Source: Nocardia arthritidis
Lineage (GTDB): Bacteria; Actinomycetota; Actinomycetes; Mycobacteriales; Mycobacteriaceae
Direction of reading: 5' to 3'
DNA: 64,000 bases
Assembly (NCBI RefSeq): GCF_011801145.1
Contig: NZ_CP046172.1
Coordinates: forward strand, 7,130,001-7,194,000
In this document: positions 7,636 through 17,300 of the stretch, piece by piece
Numbering within the stretch: position 1 is the first letter of the stretch
Layout of the letters: each line of letters begins with the position of its first letter
The notes under the pieces: model-generated
Told to the model about the DNA's origin: nothing
The model's input: only the letters and a program-made list of their open reading frames with translations
Database searches by the model: none
Position numbers and translations under genes: made by a program

Positions 7636-10600
7636 TCATCGTCCAGCGGGGCTTCGTGCGGTGTTGAAGATGCGTAGTGCTTGACCCGCGAGCCTCCTGC
7701 GGGCTGCCAAGACCTTCTGCGCGGCCGGGTCCGTGATCGGCCGGAGTTTGCCCTCCGGGGTGAGCATCGATCGGGGTACCTCGAAGCGGCGGAGAATCAC
7801 GTCGGAAGCAGTGTCCGCCGAGGAGGCACGCGCCACTTGATCGAATATCTTGGCGTAGCTGGTCCGCAATTCGTGGACGAGGTATGCCACCTGCGCGGTC
7901 ATATCGAAGAGTATGTCGGCGCCTCGATTCTGGAATTGGAACAGCCCGCTGCGTCGTGATTTCGAGGTCCACTGCGCCAGCCCGATACCGGGGGCCCGAG
8001 GGCCTTGCGTCGCAGAGCGGTTCATGACTTGTTCGGCGGTGAATTCCCGCACCTTCCCCGATCTGTCGGGCGCGGTCATCGGAGAGTTGGGCTTGCTGCG
8101 TTCGACCCTGTTCGGAATCACACCGGACTCCGCCGTGAGATTGCCGACGACACCCGCGGCGCCTTCCGGGCTGAACCCGTGCACATCCACCAGAAGTGTC
8201 ATGACCCGGAGGATCCGCTGCTCCACGGTGGCCGCCGCCCAATTGACGATCTCACCGCGCGCACCCACCTGCACAGCGAGTTGACGCACTCGGGGATCGG
8301 CTCGGGTGACCTCGCCGTCGATGCACAGCAGTGGGTCCTCGTCCTTGGCTTCGACTCGCCGGCTCATCGACCTGGCACAGAAAATCGCACCGGCTATCAG
8401 CAGCGCATTGTGTCCGGGATCGGCCGTGAGCGGATCGATTCCGACGCGTCCCAGGCTTTGCCATGTCCGGACCAGTCCCCATTCGTTATCGCTGAGTGGG
8501 CCACTGTCCCGGTCGGCCGGCGGATTGCTCGTACTCGCTTCCCAGTCGGGTTCGAGTTCCGCGAATTCCTCGTACTCCTCGAAGTCCTCGGCGGACTCGG
8601 TTCCGAAATCCTCGAAGTCCTCGACGAATTCGGTCTCGAACTCTTCGACGGTGGCCCATGCGTCCTCGCCTGTGCCGCGCGACCCGAAGCCCGCTGTCCG
8701 GCGTCCGCGCGTTCCGCCCGACTCGAGCCGGATGTTGCGCATGCGCAGGACCGCCTGTCCCGCAAGGCCGTACCCGCGCTGATCGCTGATGCGCCTGGCC
8801 CAGTGCTCATTCCGTCGGTGAGGACGGTGGCCGCCCTCGACGACCCAGGCGTAATGCCCGGGCAGACGACCCTCCAACTGCCATCCGAGCGCGTAAGCCG
8901 CGCCGGCGGAAACGGGACGACCGTTCACCAGCACGGACAGCGAGGCACTGCGCTCGCCGGCGTGGCCGCGAATCAGCAGATCACCCGGGCGCAGCGTGGT
9001 GATCCGCCGTCGTGAGTCGGCGACACATTCCAGGTATCGGTTCAACTCGATGGCGGTGAAGGGATCGAGCTTCAGTACGAACGCATTGAACAACTCCTGG
9101 GGTGTGGTCTTCAGGGCACGGAGCACCGCATCGGGATTCGGGAGCCGTGCCGGCTGAGCGGTGGCGCGCGATCCTCCACCGTCGGGTGGACCGGATGGCC
9201 ACCTTCGACGAGGCGGCGGCAACGGTGGTTCCGCGATCGGTTCATCCGGCGGCGGCGTCGGTCCGGCAACGGATTTGGCTGGTTCGGGCTCGGCGCCCGC
9301 TGGGGTGTCCGGCGGCGATGCCACGGGCTCGGCGACGGCTGAAGTATCCGGCGGGGGTGCGGGGGCAGCGTCCGAGGCGACGGACGGATCGAGGGCGTCG
9401 AGTTCTTCCATGGGTTTCTCCGCAGTAGGCGACTGGACGAGGTCGGAATCGGTGAGGGCCGTGGCGAGGTCGAGGTAGCCGTTGCCCGCGCGCAAGGTGT
9501 CGTCCGCCCCGTAGGGACGGCAGCTCGTGAGTAGGTGGCGGCGCAGTTGCCCGGCCGGAGCGCTCCCGCCGAATTGCTCGAGGAGACAGGCGACAGCCCC
9601 GGTGACATGGGGCGCGGCCATGCTTGTTCCGCTCATGCGGGTGAAAAGTGCTGGCTCACCGGGAATTTCGCTACTCGAACGGCTGCGGGCGACCAGCACG
9701 TCACGTCCGGGGGCCAGCAGATCGGGTTTGTGGCGACCGTCGACCGTCGGACCGCTGCTGCTGAAATCGGTTGCGGGCCAACCGGGGCTGTGCTGGTCGT
9801 AGGCGCCGACGGTGAGGGTGCGCAGGCCGTTGCAGATCGATCCGGTGGTGGTCGTCACGGCTGCGATATCGACGGGGAAGTGCAGCTGATCGCGTCGGAT
9901 CGGCTCGCGTTCGGCCCAGGCGTGGTAACGACCGTCGACCACATCGATCCCGCGTAGCACGATGTGCCAGACCCCGTCCGGTGCATCTGGCTCGAGGCGG
10001 ATCAGCACCTCGTTGCGGGCATTGTTCGGATCGCCGGTGCGATGCGCGATCCGCGCCATGTCCGCACCGTCGATCGTCAGCGTGTCGCTGTCACCGGGGC
10101 GAGTGAATATGCGGGGTTCATCCTGCGGGGCACACAGGCCCACCGTGATCCGGTCCAGGCCCGAATACCAGAGGTCCACCTCGTGTGCCACCGAAGATGC
10201 GTTGGTGCACAACGGAATTCGTGCTTCCGAACCGGCCAGCAGCTGCCCTTCGACATGGGTGGACGTCTGAAAGTAGTTGCCGCACGATTGCACGACCATG
10301 CGGCCGGGCCCTGCGAGCACCGCGGCGTCGAGGGCCTGCTCGACCAGTGTGCTGCCGTCGTGCGGGCCGCCATGGCGACCCATGCTCAGATTGATCACCC
10401 ACGGCCGCTCACCCGCGACGCGCTGGATGAAGTCGATGGCCTCCACCAGCGCGACGGAATCGCCCAGATCCTGTGGGCCGTCCGGACCCCAGGTCGACAG
10501 GTGGACGAAGACGAGCGCCGCGGTCGGGGCGACCCCGGAGATCCCGCCGCACGGCGATCCCGCGGCAATGGAGGTCGTCGCGGTGCCGTGTGCCCCGATC

Positions 10601-11145
10601 CCCAGATCCGACAGCGCGGGGTCATATCCGAGGGTGGCGACGGGATCCGGGCTGGTGAGGGCGGCGTCGATCTCGGCGGCGGTGTGAATTCGCCCGTAGC
10701 CGAACCGGTTCGGCGCACTCGGGTCGGGCCCGGGCTGCTGGTTCCAGAGGGCCAGCAGGCGGGTACGGCCATCCGAGGTGCGGAAGGCCGGGTGGGTGAA
10801 GTCCAGCCCCCAGTCGACCACCCCGACGACCACACCGCGACCGGACACGACCGGATCCGACGGTCGCCGGCCGTCGGTGTCGAGCACCGCGAGATCGGCG
10901 ATCCCGGCCGAATCGGTGAAAACATCGGGCCGATACAAGCGAGGTGCCTTGACGCTCAACACATCTGGGTGTGCACGCAGCTCCGCGACGGCAATGCGGG
11001 GCAGTCGGACCGTCGCGATCGGCCCGAAACGTGAGACCACCCGGACCGCCTCGGGTAGCGCCGCCCCGCCGCCGAGCCGCACCAGCACCGACACCTCGTC
11101 ATCCGGGCCGCCGAACTCGATCAGCTGCCGGAGGGCCGGATCCAT
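7636..11145 (-). CDS. S8 (subtilisin) protease fused to a phage-tail-lysozyme-like domain
   Basis: The protein has 1169 residues from ATG 11145; a longer open frame upstream overlaps the preceding gene and is Arg/Pro-rich nonsense. Residues about 95-560 are a subtilisin domain with all three catalytic motifs: VVDWGLDFTHPAF (Asp about 109), GAHGTATTS (His about 183) and SGTSMAAPHVTG (Ser about 506). A Pro/Ala/Glu-rich linker follows (about 575-660), then a domain of unknown function, then a strongly acidic Glu/Asp/Phe-rich stretch (about 832-870). A C-terminal domain (about 970-1120) has HGFSPEGAAGVVGNLTAESG and GIGLAQWTSKSRRSGL, matching the phage tail lysozyme family, where the Glu after Ala in AESG is the likely catalytic acid. 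No signal peptide is visible. It is last in a five-gene set and should be able to cut both protein and peptidoglycan. Confidence 0.85.
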   Translation of the reverse strand: MDPALRQLIEFGGPDDEVSVLVRLGGGAALPEAVRVVSRFGPIATVRLPRIAVAELRAHPDVLSVKAPRLYRPDVFTDSAGIADLAVLDTDGRRPSDPVVSGRGVVVGVVDWGLDFTHPAFRTSDGRTRLLALWNQQPGPDPSAPNRFGYGRIHTAAEIDAALTSPDPVATLGYDPALSDLGIGAHGTATTSIAAGSPCGGISGVAPTAALVFVHLSTWGPDGPQDLGDSVALVEAIDFIQRVAGERPWVINLSMGRHGGPHDGSTLVEQALDAAVLAGPGRMVVQSCGNYFQTSTHVEGQLLAGSEARIPLCTNASSVAHEVDLWYSGLDRITVGLCAPQDEPRIFTRPGDSDTLTIDGADMARIAHRTGDPNNARNEVLIRLEPDAPDGVWHIVLRGIDVVDGRYHAWAEREPIRRDQLHFPVDIAAVTTTTGSICNGLRTLTVGAYDQHSPGWPATDFSSSGPTVDGRHKPDLLAPGRDVLVARSRSSSEIPGEPALFTRMSGTSMAAPHVTGAVACLLEQFGGSAPAGQLRRHLLTSCRPYGADDTLRAGNGYLDLATALTDSDLVQSPTAEKPMEELDALDPSVASDAAPAPPPDTSAVAEPVASPPDTPAGAEPEPAKSVAGPTPPPDEPIAEPPLPPPRRRWPSGPPDGGGSRATAQPARLPNPDAVLRALKTTPQELFNAFVLKLDPFTAIELNRYLECVADSRRRITTLRPGDLLIRGHAGERSASLSVLVNGRPVSAGAAYALGWQLEGRLPGHYAWVVEGGHRPHRRNEHWARRISDQRGYGLAGQAVLRMRNIRLESGGTRGRRTAGFGSRGTGEDAWATVEEFETEFVEDFEDFGTESAEDFEEYEEFAELEPDWEASTSNPPADRDSGPLSDNEWGLVRTWQSLGRVGIDPLTADPGHNALLIAGAIFCARSMSRRVEAKDEDPLLCIDGEVTRADPRVRQLAVQVGARGEIVNWAAATVEQRILRVMTLLVDVHGFSPEGAAGVVGNLTAESGVIPNRVERSKPNSPMTAPDRSGKVREFTAEQVMNRSATQGPRAPGIGLAQWTSKSRRSGLFQFQNRGADILFDMTAQVAYLVHELRTSYAKIFDQVARASSADTASDVILRRFEVPRSMLTPEGKLRPITDPAAQKVLAARRRLAGQALRIFNTARSPAGR

Positions 11146-11155
11146 GGCACAACCG

Positions 11156-11455
11156 TCAGCTCGGCGTCGGCGTGGTACCGCGGCCGCCGCGCCCGCCGCC
11201 CTTCGGCACGGGTGGTTCCGGTGCGGATTTCGGCGACTCCGGTGGCGTCGAAGTCGGTGGGGGCGACTCGGGTGCCGCCACGACGGCTGTGCTCGGCTGC
11301 GACTGTTGTCCGGCAACCGTGGCGATGAGGACCAGGCCAAGGGGGCTGCTTCCCATCAGGCCGCCCAGCAGTTCGAGCTGGCTGGCTTGATCTCGGTCCT
11401 TCATATCGCGGGTAAGTGCGGTGGCGAGGACAAACCCCAACACGTTGAACGTCAC
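11156..11455 (-). CDS. Small protein of unknown function, hydrophobic N-half and Pro-rich tail
   Basis: The protein has 99 residues from GTG 11455. The start overlaps the stop of the upstream gene as GTGA, a sign of translational coupling, and the stop lies 10 bp before the protease start. The N-terminal 50 residues contain two hydrophobic segments (VLGFVLATALT and SPLGLVLIATVAG). The C-terminal half is a low-complexity Pro/Ser/Glu tail ending in Gly/Arg/Thr-Pro. I do not recognise a family. The arrangement resembles the hydrophobic segments of the neighbouring 176-residue protein, so the two may be partners in a membrane or particle assembly. That is inference. Confidence 0.65.
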   Translation of the reverse strand: MTFNVLGFVLATALTRDMKDRDQASQLELLGGLMGSSPLGLVLIATVAGQQSQPSTAVVAAPESPPPTSTPPESPKSAPEPPVPKGGGRGGRGTTPTPS

Positions 11456-11982
11456 TGCTGTCTCCCCAGCGCACCGGACAAAGCCAGCACCATGATCATC
11501 ATGGTGGTGCTGTCACTCGAGCCGAGCAGTCCACCGCCGCTGCCGCTTTGACCGCCGCTGCTGCCGAATCCGCCGAGCAACAGGATCGGGAGCAGCGCAC
11601 CGAGGGTCGAATTGGTGCCTTTGAACGCGTTGGTGAGCAGCGGCAGCAGGATGATCGCGTCGCGGGCGGTGGACAGGTCCTGTCGGATCGTCTTCAGTTG
11701 GCCGCCTTGGCGTTTCACATCCCGTCCGAGCGTGGTCACGCTGGCGTTGACCCGCTTGATCGCCGCGCCGTTGCGATTGATATAGCCATCCAGTCGCTGA
11801 ACCGCCATCTGGAATTGCGCCTGGGTCACCGGCCTGCTGGTCGGACGTGGCGGTGGCAATGTGGCGCGCGGCAGGCTTATGCGGCGTGGCTGCCACGCCT
11901 CATCGGACGCCTCGTCCGATTCGTCCATCCCCTCGTCGTATTCGTAGTCGTATTCGTAGTCGATGGCTTCATCAACCGACAT
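11452..11982 (-). CDS. Acidic N-terminus/hydrophobic C-terminus protein of unknown function
   Basis: The protein has 176 residues. ATG 11982 was chosen because AAAGGA lies 10 bases upstream; the open frame continues another 67 codons into the previous gene and was rejected. The first 30 residues are an acidic Tyr/Asp/Glu repeat (DYEYDYEYDEG). Next come a Pro/Arg-rich bridge, an amphipathic helical segment (about 60-120) and a C-terminal region rich in Leu, Gly and Ser with MMIMVLALSGALG near the end. No catalytic motif is seen. The acidic low-complexity head recalls the acidic block in the protease-lysozyme protein encoded two genes later. The stop overlaps the next start by four bases. Confidence 0.65.
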   Translation of the reverse strand: MSVDEAIDYEYDYEYDEGMDESDEASDEAWQPRRISLPRATLPPPRPTSRPVTQAQFQMAVQRLDGYINRNGAAIKRVNASVTTLGRDVKRQGGQLKTIRQDLSTARDAIILLPLLTNAFKGTNSTLGALLPILLLGGFGSSGGQSGSGGGLLGSSDSTTMMIMVLALSGALGRQQ

Positions 11983-12017
11983 GGCGTGCGGTCCTTTCAG
12001 TGCAATTTCTCTGGGTT

Positions 12018-12521
12018 CTATTGCTGCGCAAATGGTTTCGGCGAGGATTGGGCTGTGGTCGTGTCGATCCGCGGTCGATCCGAGATGGCACGTGGAAATC
12101 GCCGTCGCACAGCGGGTTCGATGAATTCCGCGAACAGCGTCGGGTCCGGGAACCTCCCGCCGGGCCTGCCCCGGCCGCGGCACCGCGGGCAGTCGGCCGC
12201 GTCACCCCAGCACCGTGGGCACGCGCCGAGCGCGTCCGCGAGGGCACGGTTGCGTCGCCGCAACACCTCGACCTCGTCGTACAGGCGCTCCAGTACATCG
12301 GCGACCACGGGGTCCGACTGCTCGACAACCTGCGGTTCGGACAGCTGCGCCTGCTCCATGGCCTGGCGTTGCCGCAACGCCGAGATGACTTGCGCGGCAA
12401 CCGGATCGTCACCGACAGCCTGCTGCACCAGCTCCGGCAAATTCAGCCCGGCTCCGGCATCGGCGTCACCCGACAACCGTGCCAACAGGATTCGCTGCAA
12501 CTCGTCCTGATCTATTGTCAC
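12018..12521 (-). CDS. Zinc-ribbon-containing protein of unknown function
   Basis: The protein has 167 residues from GTG 12521 with CCGGAG about 6 bases upstream. The N-terminal 60 residues are helical and Gln-rich. The middle (about 75-95) is a predicted coiled coil (DVLERLYDEVEVLRRRNRALADAL). Immediately after it, CPRCWGDAADCPRCRGRG supplies two CxxC pairs like a DnaJ-type or small structural zinc ribbon. The C-terminus is Pro/Thr-rich without recognised motifs. It is second in the minus-strand set, 35 bp after the hydrophobic protein at 12557 and 35 bp before the acidic protein. Function is unknown; a scaffold or adaptor role would suit a coiled coil plus zinc ribbon. Confidence 0.65.
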   Translation of the reverse strand: MTIDQDELQRILLARLSGDADAGAGLNLPELVQQAVGDDPVAAQVISALRQRQAMEQAQLSEPQVVEQSDPVVADVLERLYDEVEVLRRRNRALADALGACPRCWGDAADCPRCRGRGRPGGRFPDPTLFAEFIEPAVRRRFPRAISDRPRIDTTTAQSSPKPFAQQ

Positions 12522-12556
12522 GAGAACTCCGGAAGAATGTTGAACGGATCTGGTAA

Positions 12557-13347
12557 TCAGTAACTTTCGAACGGCGGGTCGGCGTAGAACGCGGCCTCCG
12601 CCTCGTCGTAGACCTCATCGAGCCACGACTCGTCGACGTCGTCGGTGTACGAGCCGTTCACCTCGACCGGAAGCAGTTGGGCGTACAGGAGTTCGGCGCG
12701 CACTTCCGGGCTGGCGCGGTCGAACGCTGCACCGACGTAATCCTCGCCTTCATAGGGAGCGATCGTCTCGGATTCGACCGATGCCCTATTCGCCAGCAAA
12801 CTCAACAGATTCGTGATCGCCGCGACCGGCACCGAGGTCCCGGCCGCGGTGGGCAGCGTCGGCGAACCGATGTTGCCGAGCAGCATCGACCCCAGCGCCT
12901 GCTGTGTCGTCGGACTGCCGAGGGCGCCCAGCAATTGAATCAATGCCGGCAGCGACGCATCGGTAGGCCGAGGCGCCCGCCTCCGCCGCGCCGGGCGAGG
13001 TCGTGCGCTCACGGGCGCGGCCGACGCCGGGGCCGCCCCTCCGGAGAGCGCGCTCGTCGCGCCACCGAGTAGTGCACCGCCCAACATGCCCCACGGGCCC
13101 AGCGACGCGCCCGCCGCCGCGCCGGAAACAGCGCCGCCCGCCGCTTTCGCCACGACCGGTGCGACAGCCTTCGCCGCACTACTGAGCGCGCCGCCGACAT
13201 CGTCCAAAAACCTTCGACATCCTCGAGTTCGACCTCGGGACCGAATCGACCGCGCACCACCGCTTCGGCTTGCGTGCGAGGGAGATGGCGGTACTCGGGC
13301 GCCAGCGCACGCGTCAATCTGGGACAGGTCTGCTGCCAATCTGTCAT
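12557..13347 (-). CDS. Gly/Ala-rich hydrophobic protein of unknown function, interrupted by an apparent frameshift
   Basis: The gene begins at ATG 13347 (MTDWQQTCPRLTRALAPEYR...) with a G-run upstream. It reads well to about 13207, where the sense continues in the -1 frame (LDDVGGALSSAAKAVAPVV) to a stop at 12557. One added base in the five-A run (plus strand 13206-13210) restores a 263-residue protein. The centre has a glycine-zipper-like stretch (GPWGMLGGALLGGATSALSGG) able to insert into membranes or pack helices. The C-terminus is acidic and Tyr-rich. Similar Gly/Ala-rich proteins with an LDD-(I/V)-GGA start occur in other bacteria without known function, as far as I recall. It is first in the set and diverges from the LuxR-type gene. 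The alternative N-terminus in the lower frame is Arg/Ser-rich and unconvincing. Confidence 0.6.
13206..13210. other. Apparent frameshift site in a homopolymer (A5)
   Basis: On the coding (minus) strand the run reads GAA GGT TTT TGG. A sixth T would give GAA GGT TTT TTG GAC GAT and join the two halves of the gene. A -1 slip on TTT at this run would do the same, so programmed frameshifting, mutation and read error are all possible. Confidence 0.7.
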
Positions 13348-13432
13348 CGAAACCCCCGGTGAAGAAACGCCGGCGACCTATGTCGCCTGACCACGCCTGC
13401 CGTGGGTCATCGCGTCCAGGTTCGAGCACACC

Positions 13433-14290
13433 ATGAGTCAGGACACGGTCGCTATCGGCAAAAATGCGTATTCCGATACGTTCACCGCAACCCCGCGCGA
13501 ATACTTGTTCGTGGGGTATTTATCCGATTCAGATCTGCGTCGCTTCGCGTTGTTCACGACCACACTGGAGCAGATCACTCGTCCAGACTCCGAGCTCGAT
13601 GAGCTGCACGTTCTCGTCCTCGAAGCGATGCGGGCGTTGCTGCCTTGCGACGTACTCAGTTACAACAAGATCGTCACCGGCGGTCCGAACACGATCCTGA
13701 TCCAGCCGGATGATGTGATGGGACCGGTAGAGCAGGAGATATTCGAAGCCCTCTTACCGACCCATCCGATCATCAACCACATTCGCGCCACCGGTGACAC
13801 CACGGCAATTCGCTTCAGCGATGTCATCCGCTCCGCCGAACTCGCCCGCAACCCGCTTTACACCGAGTTCTTCTGCAGGCTCGGTTTGCACTACCAGTTG
13901 GCTTTCAGTACCGATTTCGGCGACGGAATCGTTGTCGGGATAGCCGCGAACCGATGCGGCTCGGACTTCTCCGACACCGACCGCGTGCTGGCCGATCTCG
14001 CCCGCGGCCAACTAGTGCACGTGCACCGCGCGGCCGACCTGCGGGCAAAACTCGAGGCTGTCCCGGACAACTCGCACAGTCGGGCTCGCCTCGGCCTCAC
14101 CCCTCGCGAGCATCAGGTGCTGGAACTCGTGGCCGATGGCTGCACCAACATGACGATCGCTCGACGGCTCGACATTTCCCGCCGTACCGTCGATAAGCAC
14201 CTGGACCACATCCGCGCAAAACTCGCGGTGCCCAACCGGACAGCCGCCGCCCTTGCCGCCTTCCCCACTCGGATACGGGAATCGGAGTAG
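13433..14290 (+). CDS. LuxR family transcriptional regulator
   Basis: The protein has 285 residues from ATG 13433. The C-terminal 60 residues are a LuxR/GerE helix-turn-helix: LTPREHQVLELVADGCTNMT, then IARRLDISRRTVDKHLDHI, including the invariant Glu and the recognition helix. The N-terminal 200 residues look like a GAF-type sensory fold, with no receiver Asp and no ATPase motifs, so it is neither a two-component regulator nor a LAL-type giant. The gene diverges from the hydrophobic/protease set with about 85 bp between start codons, which makes that set its most likely target. It could also act elsewhere, including the polyketide genes, but nothing in the sequence shows that. Confidence 0.85.
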   Translation: MSQDTVAIGKNAYSDTFTATPREYLFVGYLSDSDLRRFALFTTTLEQITRPDSELDELHVLVLEAMRALLPCDVLSYNKIVTGGPNTILIQPDDVMGPVEQEIFEALLPTHPIINHIRATGDTTAIRFSDVIRSAELARNPLYTEFFCRLGLHYQLAFSTDFGDGIVVGIAANRCGSDFSDTDRVLADLARGQLVHVHRAADLRAKLEAVPDNSHSRARLGLTPREHQVLELVADGCTNMTIARRLDISRRTVDKHLDHIRAKLAVPNRTAAALAAFPTRIRESE

Positions 14291-14321
14291 GTAACAGAAC
14301 ACTTACGCGCGGCGGTTCGAC

Positions 14322-17300
14322 TCAGTGGCACGGCGGTTGGTAGGGCAATCCGGGCAGGGTCTGCTCCCAGGTGCTCGTGTCGAGCACCATTCGAGTGACG
14401 GAGCAGATCCGTTGGATCTCGTGGTCGACCTCCAGGTCCCAGACGAGTAGACCCTCGTCATAGCCGCTGACCGCCAAATAGTCACCCGTCGAGTCGAATT
14501 CCACCTGCCTTCTCGGTCCGATCGATCGGACACCCGACAGCACAATCGCCGACGGATGTGTGCGATCGGAAAAGTCCCACAATCGGACCTCCCCGTCGAA
14601 GGAGCCCGATGCCAGCCGCTTCCCGTCGGGGCTGAAATCGAGTGAGTCGATTGCGGAGTTGTATCCGGTGAGCTGATCGCCGACGGCGACCGGCTCGGCA
14701 TGTTGGCTGACATCCCATATCCGGGCGGTTTTGTCCGCGCCCGCGGAGATCAATGTCTGCCCATCGGGGCTCAGCGCGAGGCTTTCGATCGAACCGGTGC
14801 CTGCCTGCAGGGTGTCGCCTATTTGGCGGGGTCGGCCGGGCTCCGACATATCCCACATCTTCACCGCACCGATGCTGTCCGCGGTGTAGAGCATCCTGCC
14901 GTCGGGACAGAATCGCATACTGGTGATCCAGCCCGACGACACCTGGCGGGGAGCTCCCACCGGTACTGGGGCCCTGGGATCGGCGATATTCCAGACTTGG
15001 ATCGAATGCTCGTCGTGGCTGGTGACCAGCAGCGGCGATTTCGGACTGAATACCGCCTTGGAATCGAAATGACTGAACAGCGGAATCGTGCTGATCAACT
15101 GTAGCTTCGTCGGATCGGATATATCGTACAACCGGAATTCGAACGGGCTCTGGTTGAGGACGACGAACATCCGACCGCGCGGATCGACTGCGCTGTCTAT
15201 TATTCGGGTGCCCGTGTGAAATTCGCCCAGCCGGCGCGTCGCGTGTGGGTCGTGGATATCCCAGGTCTGCACCTTTCCCTTACCCGATGTGGTGACCAGA
15301 ACCTTGGTCTGCGGATCGAATGTCGAGGTGTCGACCGCACCGGCCGGACTGAACGGAGCTCCGGGCAACGACCACAAACGGACAACCCCGTCCTGACTAC
15401 CGGTGGCGACCGTCCGCTGATCCGGACTGATCGCGACGGCGAAGACGCCGCCCCGCCGGCCCGCCAAGGGGCTTCCTATTATTTGGACACGCGCATCCGC
15501 GACATTCCACAATTTCGCGGTGCCGTCGGTGCCAGCGGTAACCAGGGTTTTCCCGCCCGGGCCGAAGGCCAATGACCATATTTTCCCATTGTGCGCCACC
15601 AATGGCGCCAGGTTCGGACGGGGCGCCGCGGGATCGGTCATATCCCATATCGCCACGACCCCGTCATCGCTACCCGCCGCCAGTTTTCGGCCGTCCGCGC
15701 TGAAGGCGACGGAGTGCGGTATCGCGGTGAATCCACCGAGTGGCGGACCTGTCGGCACCGGATCGGCCGGATCGGTGACATTCCACAATTGCACCGTCCG
15801 ATCGTCGCTGGCGGTCGCCAACACCCGGCCGTCCGGGCTGAAGGCCACCGATCGGACCGAGCCGTCTTGTTTGGAGATCCGGTGCACCAGGGCCGGACGG
15901 GCCGGATCGGCGATATTCCACAGCGCCACCGTGTGGTCGTCGTTGGCGGCCGCGAGCGTACGACCGTCCGGGCTGAAAACCACGTTATATATCGCGCCGT
16001 TGCCGCCGGACATCGGGTCGGCCAATAATTGCGGCCGCGTCGGATCGTCCACATTCCACAACCGGACCAGGTGATCCTCCCCGCCGATGGCGAGTATCCT
16101 GCCGTCCGGGCTGAATTGCGCCGCGGATGCGAAACCTCGAATTCCGGTGATGGGACCGCAAGTCGGTGCGGGATTTCGTGGATCCCGGGTATTCCACAGA
16201 TGGACGGTGCCATTTCCATAGGCCGCCGCCAGCAGTCCGCGCGAGGAGAACGCGGTATTCAGAACCGGACTGTCGGGGCCGCGGAGGGGGGTCGCGAGGG
16301 CCGCGGTTTGCGTGCTCAGCAGCCGCGCCGTGACGTCCGGATCGCCGGGTCGGAGCCGGTACGCGACCAGATTCAGCTGAGCCGACAGCGACGGATCGAC
16401 ATCCTGCAGACTGTCCGCCTTGGCCAGCACCTCCTGGAAAATGGCCTCGGCGCGCTGAATTTCCGCGGTCCGGCTCCTGTCGAAGAAACCTACGGTCACC
16501 ACCAGCAGGAAAACTCCGAGTATCGCCATCAGCGATTTGGTGACCCTCGCCCGGCGCTCCGCTTTGACCCGCTCCGCGCGGGATGCCCGCAGGAACTTCT
16601 TGCCGGTGTCGGACACCAGGCAGTCGGAATGCTCCTGCGCCGATTCGAGCCGGACGCCACGGTAGAGCAACGACTCGTCGTGATTTGTCGCGACCCACTG
16701 CGCCGCATCGGTTTCCAGCTGCCGCCGGACCAGATATCCGGCCCGGTCCTCGTCGATCCACTGCCGCAGCCGCGGCCAGGCGTCCAATACGATCTCATGG
16801 GCCAGGCACACCGAATCGCCGTCGATGGTGATCAACCGCGCTCCGGTCAGCGTTTCCAGGACGGCCTCCGCCACGGCGACATTTTCGACGGAATTCAACA
16901 ATTCCGCGCGGGCGACGATCCGCCGGGTATCGCGGGAACTGCGCCCGATCGTCACCAGGCTCAGCAGGATTTGTTTGGCGATTCCCTGCTGCGATTCGGT
17001 CAAGATATCCCAGGCATTTTCGGCCGTCGTCGCCACCGAGCCCATCACACCGCCGGAGCGGCGATATCCGTCCACGGTCAGCCGCTTGCCCTCGCGCTTC
17101 TGCCAAACCGCCTCCATGACATGCGATAACAGCGGTAATGTGCCCGCGCCTGCGACCGTGCCGGACCGATGTGCGCCGATTCCGCAGAGCTCGGTGATCA
17201 CCAATTCCTGCAGACCGGGTTCGAGTACCAGCCCGGCCAGTTCCGCCGGGCCGGCGATCGCATCGCGCAGCTCGTCCAGTCGCATCGAATCGAGCACATA

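Noticed and set aside
8535..8650. Repetitive Glu/Asp-Phe stretch considered as a CRISPR or tandem DNA repeat
   Set aside because: It is in frame, codes for the acidic linker of the protease-lysozyme protein and has no spacer/repeat layout.
12557..13429. Continuous 290-codon frame as the start of the Gly/Ala-rich protein
   Set aside because: Its first 80 residues are Arg/Ser/Pro-rich, while the other frame (from 13347) gives a protein-like N-terminus that joins at the T5 run.
13433..14290. This LuxR gene as the pathway-specific activator of the polyketide cluster
   Set aside because: It is separated from the cluster by the STAND gene, the DUF418 gene and a terminator, and it diverges from the protease set, which is the simpler target. 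It was not excluded as a distant regulator.
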